Part shown: piece by piece, positions 18,914-25,388 of the stretch | Layout: each line of letters begins with the position of its first letter | Numbering within the stretch: position 1 is the first letter of the stretch | Assembly (NCBI GenBank): GCA_047639165.1 | Contig: JBLINH010000011.1 | Location: 1 to 25,388, forward strand | Reading direction: 5' to 3' | Origin: JBLINH01 sp047639165 | GTDB lineage: Bacteria; Patescibacteriota; Minisyncoccia; Phycocordibacterales; JAACPR01 | DNA length: 25,388 nt | The notes under the pieces: model-generated | What the model saw: the letters and a program-made list of their open reading frames with translations, nothing else | The model's database searches: none | What the model was told of the DNA's origin: nothing | Position numbers and translations under genes: made by a program

Positions 18914-19486
18914 TTAAGAAATGACTTTGTCTATAATTCCATACTTTTTAGCTTCTTCAGCTGTTAGGAAGAAGTCTCTATCGATATCACTCTCAACTTG
19001 CTTAAGTTGTCTTCCTGTATTTTTTGCAAGAATTTTCGCGAGTCTAACTTTTGTCTTTAAAATGTTTTCTGCTGTAATAGCAATATCTGAAGCTTGTCCT
19101 TCAGCACCACCTAGAGGTTGGTGAACCATTATCTCAGCGTTTGGTAATGCAAATCTTTTTCCTTTAGTACCAGATGAAAGTAACCAAGCACCACCTGAAG
19201 CAGCAAGACCTATACAAACTGTTGAGACATCATTTTTGATGTGGTTCATTGTATCTATCATTGCAAGGGTTGCAGTAACTGATCCACCTGGAGAGTTGAT
19301 GTATAGTGATACATCTTTTTTAGGATCTTGTGATTGTAGGAAAAGTAACTGAGCAACAATTAAGTTAGCTGTGTGGTCGTCTATTTGTCCACTAAGGAAG
19401 ATGATATTTTCTTTTAGTAGACGAGAGTAAATGTCGTACGCTCGTTCACCAAATTGGGTCTTGTCTATAACTGTAGGTATTATCAT
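18914..19486 (-). CDS. clpP: ATP-dependent Clp protease proteolytic subunit ClpP
   Basis: 190 residues, typical for ClpP. Fourteen subunits form a chamber that degrades proteins delivered by ClpX or ClpC. The catalytic triad is visible: S97 in GLAASGGAWLL, H122 in MVHQPLGG and D171 in DIDRDFFLTAEEA. The oxyanion/binding strand is YINSPGGSV at 62-70. The usual Met after the catalytic Ser (AASMG) is Gly here. A promoter with extended -10 (TTGTCA-17-TGC-TATACT) lies 19517-19545, leaving a leader of about 25 nt. Clp ATPases are not in the window. Confidence 0.96.
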   Translation of the reverse strand: MIIPTVIDKTQFGERAYDIYSRLLKENIIFLSGQIDDHTANLIVAQLLFLQSQDPKKDVSLYINSPGGSVTATLAMIDTMNHIKNDVSTVCIGLAASGGAWLLSSGTKGKRFALPNAEIMVHQPLGGAEGQASDIAITAENILKTKVRLAKILAKNTGRQLKQVESDIDRDFFLTAEEAKKYGIIDKVIS

Positions 19487-19516
19487 TTTGATTTATGTTA
19501 CTTTATTAACGCTGTG

Positions 19517-19545
19517 AGTATAGCAAACAGTCTTACTCTTGACAA
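19517..19545 (-). promoter_or_regulatory. clpP promoter
   Basis: On the minus strand: TTGTCA, 17-bp spacer ending TGC, TATACT. It is close to consensus with an extended -10. Confidence 0.7.
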
Positions 19546-19630
19546 GTTGATATTTTGTTATAGTCTTTTCATATTAAAGTATATGATTTTATAAAAATTC
19601 TAGAACTTTTTTATCTTTTGCGTATAACAT

Positions 19631-20341
19631 ATGAAACAACACCGATTCTTAATTGATCAAAAACTATCAAATCAGGATGAAATTACCATTACTGAACAAG
19701 CCATCATTCACCAAATGAGGAACGTTTTGCGGTTGCGTGTAGGCGACCCAATTATTTTTTTGGATGGTACAGGAATAGAATGGCACGGGAGGGTTAAAAT
19801 TTTGATAAAAAACTTCTCAAAAATTTCTAAAGAAGTTATGAAGAAAAAATCAAAAAGTTCTAAAGAAAATCTAAAGAAAATAAATCTGTACTCAGCAATG
19901 ATTAAAAAGGATAAGTATGAGTGGGTTCTGCAAAAGGGAACTGAGATAGGGGTTTCACGTTTCATACCGGTTATCACAAAGAGAACTGAAAAGGTAAACC
20001 TGAATATTGAGCGTGCTCAAAAGATAGTAAAGGAGGCTGTTGAACAGTCCGAGAGGGTTGATGTTCCTGCTCTAAGTGAACCTATAGATATAAAAACTGC
20101 GGTTGCACAGTGTGAAACTGATATGTTGGTGTTCGATAAAAGTGGAGAACTGTTTTCAGTTTCACAATATAAAGATAGTAAAGAAGTTAATATTTTTACT
20201 GGACCCGAAGGAGGTTTCGATGAGTCAGAAATAGAAATGTTTAAAGAAAAAGGAGCTAAGATATTATCTTTAGGAGATTGCGTTTTACGTGCAGAGACAG
20301 CTGCTATTATTATCCCCGCACTTTTTGTATTTAAAAATTAA
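19631..20341 (+). CDS. rsmE: 16S rRNA m3U1498 methyltransferase RsmE
   Basis: 236 residues, the family length (about 240). RsmE methylates N3 of U1498 (E. coli numbering) in 16S rRNA. The N-terminal PUA-like part includes HQMRNVLRLRVGDPIIFLDG. The SPOUT methyltransferase domain carries KGTEIGVSRFIPV, the SAM-binding loop FTGPEGGFDESEI and the knot end LSLGDCVLRAETAAI. A Lys-rich insert near residues 65-85 (SKEVMKKKSKSSKENLKK) is longer than usual and may touch rRNA. With RsmA and S15 in the same window it adds to a ribosome-assembly theme. No clear promoter spacing is seen; TATAAC is only 2 nt before the ATG. Confidence 0.93.
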   Translation: MKQHRFLIDQKLSNQDEITITEQAIIHQMRNVLRLRVGDPIIFLDGTGIEWHGRVKILIKNFSKISKEVMKKKSKSSKENLKKINLYSAMIKKDKYEWVLQKGTEIGVSRFIPVITKRTEKVNLNIERAQKIVKEAVEQSERVDVPALSEPIDIKTAVAQCETDMLVFDKSGELFSVSQYKDSKEVNIFTGPEGGFDESEIEMFKEKGAKILSLGDCVLRAETAAIIIPALFVFKN

Positions 20342-20372
20342 TACCCCACTTTCGTGGGGTATTAATAATTTT
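20338..20372. terminator. Terminator between rsmE and tig
   Basis: A 12-bp stem, TTAATACCCCAC / GTGGGGTATTAA, with a TTTC loop, then TAATTTTTTT. The left arm includes the rsmE stop codon. Confidence 0.9.
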
Positions 20373-20373
20373 T

Positions 20374-21429
20374 TTATTTACTGTTCTCTAAGAATTTGAA
20401 TACTTCTTCATTCATCATTATGTTTCTGACATAGAGCTTCGCGTGATTTTTTTCTATGTCTTTATGATGTGACATTAAATGTGCAACCTCTTCATCAATT
20501 TTCTTTTCGTCGACATTTAGTTTTTCTTCCATTGCAATCTTTGGCAAGATTAGATTCATCTTAGCTCTTTTTGTTGCATCAACTTTCCATTCATTTTTTA
20601 GATCTTCATCTGTCTTTTTTATTTCTTTTAGATAGTCATCAAATTTCATTCCTACCTTTTCAATGTCGTGTCTAAACTGTCCCATCATTCTGTCCAACTC
20701 TTGGTCAACTAAAATTACAGGAACATCGATCTTAGATTCCTTGATAATTTCTTCAACGATTTCTAATCTCCTTCTTTGAACTTCTTTGTTCTTTTTTTCT
20801 TTAGTCATGTTTTCTCTAAGTTGTTTTTTGAATTCATCAACACTTTTGAAATCACCTAAAGTTTTTACAAACTCTTCATCAAATTCAGGAAGCTCTGGTT
20901 CTTTCTTTTCCTCTCCTTCTTCTAGTGCTACAGAAGCAACAGCTCCTGCTTTTTGTTTTCTGATGAAATCAATATAGTCATCCATTTCTTTTTCGGTAAC
21001 CTCTGCATTATCTGCTTTTTTTACATCTTGTGCGATCTTCTTGTAATCTGAAAGTTTGATGTTTGGAAGTAGTGTTATTTTTAGTTTAAAAACTAATGCA
21101 CTATTCGGAGCAATTTTTGTGATACTAATCTCTGGTTGAGTTAGTGCATTAATTTTTTCACTTGTGATAACGATTGGAACAATTGTATCCAATACTTTGT
21201 ACGCAGCTTGTTCTAGGATTGCCATCTCTCCAATTTTTTCAATGACAATTTTTTCTGGTGCAGTTCCTTTTCTAAACCCTGGAACTTCTAAATCTTTAGA
21301 AGCAGATTTCACAGCTTCATCTCGGTGACTTTCTAGTGCAGAGTATGGAACTTCTACTTCTAGTTCCATTACACTGTTTTCTAATTCTTCTTTATTTAAA
21401 ATTTTGTATGGTTTTTCTTGTGTTGACAT
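20374..21429 (-). CDS. tig: Trigger factor-like chaperone lacking the PPIase domain
   Basis: 351 residues against about 430 for full trigger factor. The protein binds at the ribosome exit tunnel and shields nascent chains. The N-terminal ribosome-binding domain is present, with GFRKGTAPEKIV near 52-63 (family form GFRxGxxP). At about residues 135-190 the sequence goes from the end of this domain (LSDYKKIAQDVKKADNAEVT) to the C-terminal chaperone domain (PEFDEEFVKTLGDFKSVDEF) with only a short charged linker. The FKBP-type prolyl isomerase domain that normally sits there is missing. The C-terminal helical arms look complete. The promoter TTGCAG-16-TAGACT ends 10 nt before the ATG. Confidence 0.88.
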   Translation of the reverse strand: MSTQEKPYKILNKEELENSVMELEVEVPYSALESHRDEAVKSASKDLEVPGFRKGTAPEKIVIEKIGEMAILEQAAYKVLDTIVPIVITSEKINALTQPEISITKIAPNSALVFKLKITLLPNIKLSDYKKIAQDVKKADNAEVTEKEMDDYIDFIRKQKAGAVASVALEEGEEKKEPELPEFDEEFVKTLGDFKSVDEFKKQLRENMTKEKKNKEVQRRRLEIVEEIIKESKIDVPVILVDQELDRMMGQFRHDIEKVGMKFDDYLKEIKKTDEDLKNEWKVDATKRAKMNLILPKIAMEEKLNVDEKKIDEEVAHLMSHHKDIEKNHAKLYVRNIMMNEEVFKFLENSK

Positions 21430-21439
21430 AGTAGGTAAT

Positions 21440-21467
21440 AGTCTACATATATTTATTTATTCTGCAA
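21440..21467 (-). promoter_or_regulatory. tig promoter, near-leaderless
   Basis: On the minus strand: TTGCAG, 16-bp spacer, TAGACT, 10 nt to the ATG. Confidence 0.5.
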
Positions 21468-21470
21468 CAA

Positions 21471-21501
21471 AAAACCACCTACAATTTATGTAGGTGGTTT
21501 T
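21471..21501 (-). terminator. Terminator of the 21514-22783 operon
   Basis: A 12-bp stem, AAAACCACCTAC / GTAGGTGGTTTT, loop 7 nt. A minus-strand TTTTTTGTT tract follows. Confidence 0.9.
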
Positions 21502-21513
21502 CAAAAGATTTGA

Positions 21514-21903
21514 TTATATACTGTCGAAGGTACTTTCTATGTCAGACAGTTCGTCATCTAAGTTATCTAAATCTGTTCCATTTAGGTCAGATTCGATATC
21601 ACTTATTTCATCAGAACTACTCTGAGTAGTTAGATCTTTTATTTGTGAATCTTCATTTACATCTATGTATTCCTCAGGAGAATATCCTTGTTCTTTTAGG
21701 ACTGATCCCCAGAAGTATAATCCGCCAATGATGATTAGGATTATAATGATCACTGAGGCTACAACAGGACCAACAGATCCTTCTTTCTCATCCTCAGTAA
21801 TAATAGGTCTTGGTTGAATTGGTGTATCAGTTGGAGGTGTTTGAATTGGCGTCACAGAAGCTTCTGTCTCAGGTGTTTGGTTATTTTTATTTTCTGTTTC
21901 CAT
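21514..21903 (-). CDS. Single-pass membrane protein with acidic tail, unknown function
   Basis: 129 residues. The N-terminal 42 residues are Pro/Thr/Glu-rich and probably disordered. One membrane helix lies at about 45-66 (VVASVIIIILIIIGGLYFWG). The tail is acidic, with repeated Asp/Ser/Leu spacing (DIESDLNGTDLDNLDDELSD). It starts 28 nt after the upstream coiled-coil protein stops and is followed by a terminator, so the two likely form an operon. The acidic tail outside and the coiled-coil partner suggest a surface assembly, which is inference only. Confidence 0.75.
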   Translation of the reverse strand: METENKNNQTPETEASVTPIQTPPTDTPIQPRPIITEDEKEGSVGPVVASVIIIILIIIGGLYFWGSVLKEQGYSPEEYIDVNEDSQIKDLTTQSSSDEISDIESDLNGTDLDNLDDELSDIESTFDSI

Positions 21904-21931
21904 AGTTTAATAATTGTCTTAATTTACTAAT

Positions 21932-22783
21932 TTATTCTTCTGTTTCCTCAAAATCGTCACTCTCATCTACTTCATTTGTTCTAACTCCTTTCAAAGATTT
22001 AATTGCGTCCACTAATGCTCTATGTGCTTCTTTGACACTGTCTTTTGCATCACCTACTAGTGATATAATTATTTCTTTAGAAATCTCTCCTTCAAGTGAA
22101 TTATTTAGAGCGTCACTAATAGCGGAAACATCTGCTGTAGCGCTATCAATTAGAGCGATTGCGCTGGTTAATTTACTCTGACTTGCGCTTGCATCTCCAC
22201 CATTTTCTTCAACCTTATCAATTCTAGATTGAATTCTGTCTACAACACCCACTAATCGGTCAATTGCAGCATCAAATCTTGTAAAGATTGCATCAAGTCT
22301 ATTTTGAACGAACTCTTTTCTCTTTTCATCAAGCTTTATTCTCCTTTCTTCAACATTAGTTTTTCTTTCTTCGATTTTCTCAGCTATCTGAGCTTTTCTT
22401 TCTTCAATCTTACTTGCCATGTTAGCTTTTCTTTCTTCGATTTTTGCTTTTCTTTCCTCAATCTTTCCCGCGAACTTTTCTTTACGTTCCTCGACTTTCT
22501 CTCCACGTTCTATTTTCTTCTCTTCAATATCAGCTTTTCTCTCCTCGACTTTCTCTCCACGTTCTATTTTCTTCTCTTCAATATCAGCTTTTCTCTCCTC
22601 GACTTTCTCTCCACGTTCTATTTTCCTCTCTTCAATATCAGCTTTACGTTCCTCTTGTTTTTCAATCATCTCGTCTCTTTCTCCCTGTCTATCTTCATCT
22701 GTTTGAGCATATACGGTACCTGAAATAGCTAACGCGAACATTAGCGCACCAAGCAGCCCTATATTTTTGATATTCCAATTCAT
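21932..22783 (-). CDS. Secreted charged coiled-coil/single-helix repeat protein
   Basis: 283 residues. The signal peptide ends near VYA (residue 26). Residues about 35-155 are an extremely charged Glu/Lys/Arg helix built of a repeating unit, KADIEEKKIERGEKVEER (18 residues, three near-identical copies), followed by looser IEERK repeats. Such sequences form long coiled coils or stable single helices. The last about 120 residues look like a small helical bundle (FDAAIDRLVGVVDRIQSRI, then SALxxAxAxxS-like spacing) ending in an acidic tail. No catalytic motif is present. A spacer or stalk outside the membrane is the natural reading. On the minus strand TATAAT precedes a leader of about 45 nt, in which ATAACTA/TAGTTAT (22799-22815) forms an inverted repeat. 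Confidence 0.8.
   Translation of the reverse strand: MNWNIKNIGLLGALMFALAISGTVYAQTDEDRQGERDEMIEKQEERKADIEERKIERGEKVEERKADIEEKKIERGEKVEERKADIEEKKIERGEKVEERKEKFAGKIEERKAKIEERKANMASKIEERKAQIAEKIEERKTNVEERRIKLDEKRKEFVQNRLDAIFTRFDAAIDRLVGVVDRIQSRIDKVEENGGDASASQSKLTSAIALIDSATADVSAISDALNNSLEGEISKEIIISLVGDAKDSVKEAHRALVDAIKSLKGVRTNEVDESDDFEETEE
22488..22649 (-). repeat. Three 54-bp in-frame coding repeats
   Basis: Units start at 22488, 22542 and 22596 with an exact 54-bp period and only a few differences, mostly in the last copy. They encode the 18-residue KADIEEKKIERGEKVEER unit. Confidence 0.92.
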
Positions 22784-22856
22784 AATTATTAATTAATGAT
22801 AACTATTGTAGTTATTATTATACATGTGGAAAGAGTAAATCTAAGAAATGGAAGTG

Positions 22857-22885
22857 TTGATAAGTTAGAATGTAAAGTATATAGT
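22857..22885 (+). promoter_or_regulatory. Promoter of the 22926 gene
   Basis: TTGATA, 17-bp spacer, TATAGT. Leader about 34 nt. Confidence 0.55.
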
Positions 22886-22925
22886 GACAGAAGATAGACC
22901 TTAAATTAAACCAAATTGTTGTGAC

Positions 22926-23426
22926 ATGAAAAAAAATAGTAATGTTATATGTATAATTATTTCAGGAGTAGCGTTTATATTGGCGTCATTAATCTTTATC
23001 TCTGTGCTTAATGAGAGTGAGTATTCAGACTTCTACTATAGGGTAAGTCAGTCTGTGCCATTCCTTTTTATAGGAGCTTTTGTTACTACAGGTATATTTT
23101 TCTATGTTATCGCTGTTGTAGATACAGAAAAGATGGAATATCCATATGATTACAGGAAAACTTTGCCCGCGATATCTTTCAGTGAGGGGGTCTCTCTCTA
23201 CACAAAAGTTAGAATTCTTAAAAATGATGGCTCGGTACTTTGTAATAATTGCCTTAAATCTCAAGCAGTTGTGCATGTATTTTTCATACATAAAGAAACA
23301 CGCGAAACTTATTCAGGAGAACCTCTATGTAGGGACAGTAAGTGTTTAAAAGAAACACAAGAATATATCGATGGGACACAGGTTTCGTATAACAAAAACC
23401 TATGTCGGCTTGAAGAATCTTGGTAA
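22926..23426 (+). CDS. Two-helix membrane protein with cysteine pairs, unknown function
   Basis: 166 residues, not recognised. Two membrane helices lie at about 8-28 and 44-65, with a short loop between. The C-terminal about 100 residues are soluble and contain C106/C109 (LCNNC) and C135/C140 (LCRDSKC). These could bind one zinc ion or form disulfides, depending on the side of the membrane. The soluble part is probably cytoplasmic if the short N-terminus (MKKNSN) is inside, given two helices. Its own promoter and a perfect terminator bracket it as a single-gene unit. Confidence 0.75.
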   Translation: MKKNSNVICIIISGVAFILASLIFISVLNESEYSDFYYRVSQSVPFLFIGAFVTTGIFFYVIAVVDTEKMEYPYDYRKTLPAISFSEGVSLYTKVRILKNDGSVLCNNCLKSQAVVHVFFIHKETRETYSGEPLCRDSKCLKETQEYIDGTQVSYNKNLCRLEESW

Positions 23427-23429
23427 AAA

Positions 23430-23464
23430 ACACCCCTCTGAGGTTATATTCCTCAGAGGGGTGT
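23430..23464. terminator. Terminator between the 22926 gene and ppa
   Basis: A 14-bp perfect stem, ACACCCCTCTGAGG / CCTCAGAGGGGTGT, loop 7 nt, with a T-rich plus side and an A-run on the left that is a U-run for ppa. Confidence 0.92.
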
Positions 23465-23475
23465 CTTCTTTTTAT

Positions 23476-24012
23476 TTATTTACCGAACTTCTCGTTGTAA
23501 ATTTTAATAGATTTCTCTACTGCTTCCTTTGCTTCATCTTTTCCTTTAAATCCTTTGATATCAACGATATTTTCACTTCCTTTTAGTTCTTTGTATGTTT
23601 CAAAAAAGTGTCGTATTTCTTTCAGTGTGTGTTGATTGATGTCTTCTAGGTCTTTTGTGTCATCCCATCTTTTATCCTTAACAGGTACTGCGATAATTTT
23701 GTAGTCTGATTCACCATCGTCAATCATTTCCATCACAGCGACAGGTCTAACCTTAACTACTATACCAACATTAAGTGGCCATGTTGTAAGAACTACAACA
23801 TCAAGAGCATCGTTGTCTTCCCAAAGAGTTTGAGGAGCAAATCCATAATCAAAAGGATATGGAGCACTAGAATAGTTAGCTCTATCAAGAGCAATTAGTC
23901 CAGTTTCTTTATCAATTTCATATTTATTATTTGAACCACGTGGAATTTCAATGATTGTGTTGAATTCATCTGGTGTTTTATCTCCAAGTGGTACTTCGTG
24001 CCATAAGTTCAT
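23476..24012 (-). CDS. ppa: Inorganic pyrophosphatase (family I)
   Basis: 178 residues, the bacterial family I length. It hydrolyses pyrophosphate to phosphate and so drives nucleotide, tRNA and nucleic acid synthesis. The signature is clear: E22 and K30 in IIEIPRGSNNKYE, YPFDYGF near 52-58, and the metal-binding D66, D68 and D71 in EDNDALDVVV. KDKRWDD near 112-118 and a Lys-rich end are also typical. It lies between the NusA gene and a membrane protein gene, each with its own signals. GATAAT on the minus strand lies about 11 nt before the ATG. Confidence 0.95.
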   Translation of the reverse strand: MNLWHEVPLGDKTPDEFNTIIEIPRGSNNKYEIDKETGLIALDRANYSSAPYPFDYGFAPQTLWEDNDALDVVVLTTWPLNVGIVVKVRPVAVMEMIDDGESDYKIIAVPVKDKRWDDTKDLEDINQHTLKEIRHFFETYKELKGSENIVDIKGFKGKDEAKEAVEKSIKIYNEKFGK

Positions 24013-24057
24013 ATTGTTTTTACATTATCTAATCCGTCTAATATATCAGAAAAATAA

Positions 24058-25311
24058 TTATTCTTCTTTAACTTCTTCTATAACATCTTCAAGAACTTCC
24101 TCTGCTTTATCCTCGATTACTTCTTCAGTAGTTTCTTCTGGGGTTTCCTCTTTAACTTCTTCTTTAGTTTCAGGCTCTACTTCACTCTCTACAACATCCT
24201 CCTCTGGTCCATCAATAGATTTTATGTCGATTTTCCATCCAGTTAGTTTAGCAGCTAGTCTAACGTTCTGGCCTCCCTTACCAATCGCAAGAGATTGTTG
24301 ATCTTCTGTAACCATTACAGTCGCAATTTTGGTTTCTTCGTTAACTTCGACGCTTATAACTTGTGCAGGAGATAGAGATTCTTCGATAAACTTAGAAACA
24401 TCCTCTGACCATTCAATAATATCAATTTTCTCTCCACCGAGCTCTGACATGATAGTACTTACTCGAACTCCTCTTTGACCAACTAAAGATCCAACAGGGT
24501 CTATGTGATCATCGTTAGAAAATACCGCAACCTTAGATCTTGAACCCGCCTCACGAGCAATTGATTTAATATCAACAGTGTCAGATGTAAGTTCTGGAAC
24601 TTCAGCTTTAAACAGTTCTTCTAAGAACTTAGCATGTGACCTTGAAAGTTTTAGAAATACTCCCCTTGGAGTTTCCTCTACAGAGATAAGGTAGGCTCTA
24701 ACTCTCTCACCTTGTTTAAAGTGCTCACTAGGAATCTGCTCACTGTATGGAATTTGTCCAACAGCTCTTCCCATATCAAGGTATATTGAACCTCTTTCAA
24801 TCCTCTGGATTGTTCCTGAGACGATTTCACCTTCGTGCTCACCGAATTCCTTAATAACAGATGTTTTCTCAGCTTCTCTAATCTTCTGCATGATTACTTG
24901 CTTTGCAGTTTGAGCGGCAATACGACCGAAATCGTCTTTCTTTTCTAGGGGAAAAGTTAGCTCCTCATCTATTTCAACACCTTTTTTAAGGAGTTTTGCG
25001 TTCTCAATTAATATATGTTTTTCAGAATCAAATCTAACCCTAACGTTTTCAGGGTCTTCCTTCTCTTCATCAACTTCTTCATCTTCCATGATTACTTGAG
25101 AAGGTTCTTTTACAACTTTTACTTGAAAAAACTCAACATCACCACTATCAATACTGAAAGTAGCTTTGATTATCTGACTTCTTTTACCGTATTCTTTCTT
25201 GTATGCACTAGCTAGGGCAAGTTCAATAGCCTCGAATACCTTATCCTTGGTTACACCCCGCTCCTCTTCTAATTGTTCTAATACTGAATTGATTACTTTT
25301 AAGTCAAACAT
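24058..25311 (-). CDS. nusA: Transcription termination/antitermination factor NusA
   Basis: 417 residues, somewhat shorter than E. coli NusA (about 495) and lacking the C-terminal acidic repeats of that protein. NusA binds RNA polymerase and nascent RNA and affects pausing and hairpin termination. Order: N-terminal polymerase-binding domain (about 1-125), with an acidic insert near 75-90; S1 domain (GEIVSGTIQRIERGSIYLDM, about 162-230); KH1 (DPVGSLVGQRGVRVSTIM); KH2 (LAIGKGGQNVRLAAKLTGW); then a highly acidic Glu/Val/Thr tail of about 45 residues, likely disordered. Hairpin terminators follow almost every gene in this window, which fits a NusA-dependent intrinsic termination style. The upstream partner gene is outside the window. 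Confidence 0.95.
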   Translation of the reverse strand: MFDLKVINSVLEQLEEERGVTKDKVFEAIELALASAYKKEYGKRSQIIKATFSIDSGDVEFFQVKVVKEPSQVIMEDEEVDEEKEDPENVRVRFDSEKHILIENAKLLKKGVEIDEELTFPLEKKDDFGRIAAQTAKQVIMQKIREAEKTSVIKEFGEHEGEIVSGTIQRIERGSIYLDMGRAVGQIPYSEQIPSEHFKQGERVRAYLISVEETPRGVFLKLSRSHAKFLEELFKAEVPELTSDTVDIKSIAREAGSRSKVAVFSNDDHIDPVGSLVGQRGVRVSTIMSELGGEKIDIIEWSEDVSKFIEESLSPAQVISVEVNEETKIATVMVTEDQQSLAIGKGGQNVRLAAKLTGWKIDIKSIDGPEEDVVESEVEPETKEEVKEETPEETTEEVIEDKAEEVLEDVIEEVKEE

Positions 25312-25344
25312 ATTTAATTGTTATTATTTTTTAAAAAAATGAGC

Positions 25345-25358
25345 TCGCCCGGAGGCGA
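25345..25358 (-). terminator. Possible terminator upstream of nusA
   Basis: A 5-bp stem TCGCC / GGCGA with a 4-nt loop. On the minus strand a T-run starts 5 nt later. It may end a gene beyond the window edge. Short and uncertain. Confidence 0.35.
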
Positions 25359-25388
25359 ACTTACTTAAGGTAGATGTATTATATATTA

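Noticed and set aside
22304..22728. Three overlapping plus-strand open frames rich in Ser/Phe.
   Set aside because: They are antisense shadows of the repetitive coiled-coil gene, with no start signals.

Overview
The window looks like a chromosomal segment of a Candidate Phyla Radiation (Patescibacteria) bacterium, most likely a Parcubacteria-type lineage. By eye the DNA is AT-rich, at roughly one third G+C. Intergenic gaps are short and most hold a hairpin terminator. Several conserved proteins are short or simplified: a trigger factor without its PPIase domain, a DksA-like protein with half of its zinc cysteines, and a compact UvrD-type helicase. Many small secreted or membrane proteins typical of these genomes are present. 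All four tRNA genes lack an encoded CCA, and a CCA-adding enzyme gene lies next to them. Only one gene has a strong Shine-Dalgarno sequence. Many others have a -10 box 6-10 nt before the ATG, which implies leaderless or nearly leaderless mRNAs. The lineage is an inference from content; no database search was possible.

Layout. 1-2378: cell-surface genes (a partial thrombospondin-type-3 membrane protein on the minus strand; a secreted peptidoglycan-binding/IPT protein and a secreted Ig-like protein on the plus strand). 2385-5086: uvrD-like helicase and rsmA in one minus-strand operon. 5087-6335: long leader and a LysM/M23 cell-wall hydrolase. 6377-9199: minus-strand dksA-like, membrane protein, NYN nuclease and rpsO genes, with one plus-strand zinc-ribbon gene. 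9290-11385: Xer recombinase, a tiny Cys/His protein and exonuclease III. 11387-12721: an accessory patch with a G+C-rich island carrying one minus-strand ORF, a beheaded regulator-like fragment, and a Phd/MazF-type toxin-antitoxin pair.

12722-13079 has no protein gene. It carries repeats, a perfect DnaA box and a strong promoter that appears to drive an unknown structured RNA of about 220 nt ending in a hairpin plus U-run. 13080-14783: CCA-adding enzyme, then tRNA-Arg and tRNA-Gly. 14834-15098 is the best candidate in the window for a replication origin/centromere: four DnaA-box-like 9-mers in 55 bp, a parS palindrome, and three degenerate parS-like palindromes in AT-rich DNA. 15141-16800: a small hypothetical gene, tRNA-Pro joined to an RNHCP-family gene, a second tRNA-Gly, a membrane protein and a type IV prepilin-like protein. 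16856-25311 is mostly housekeeping: HU, RNase Y, ClpP, RsmE, trigger factor, two surface/membrane proteins (one with 54-bp coding repeats), a two-helix membrane protein, inorganic pyrophosphatase and NusA.

Functional themes are RNA processing and translation (RsmA, RsmE, S15, CCA enzyme, tRNAs, RNase Y, NusA), protein quality control (ClpP, trigger factor), DNA maintenance (UvrD-like, Xer, ExoIII, HU, candidate origin) and the cell surface. The most novel candidates are the structured RNA at about 12802-13020, the origin-like region, the G+C-rich island with its truncated neighbour, and the recurrent fused terminator/leaderless-promoter module.
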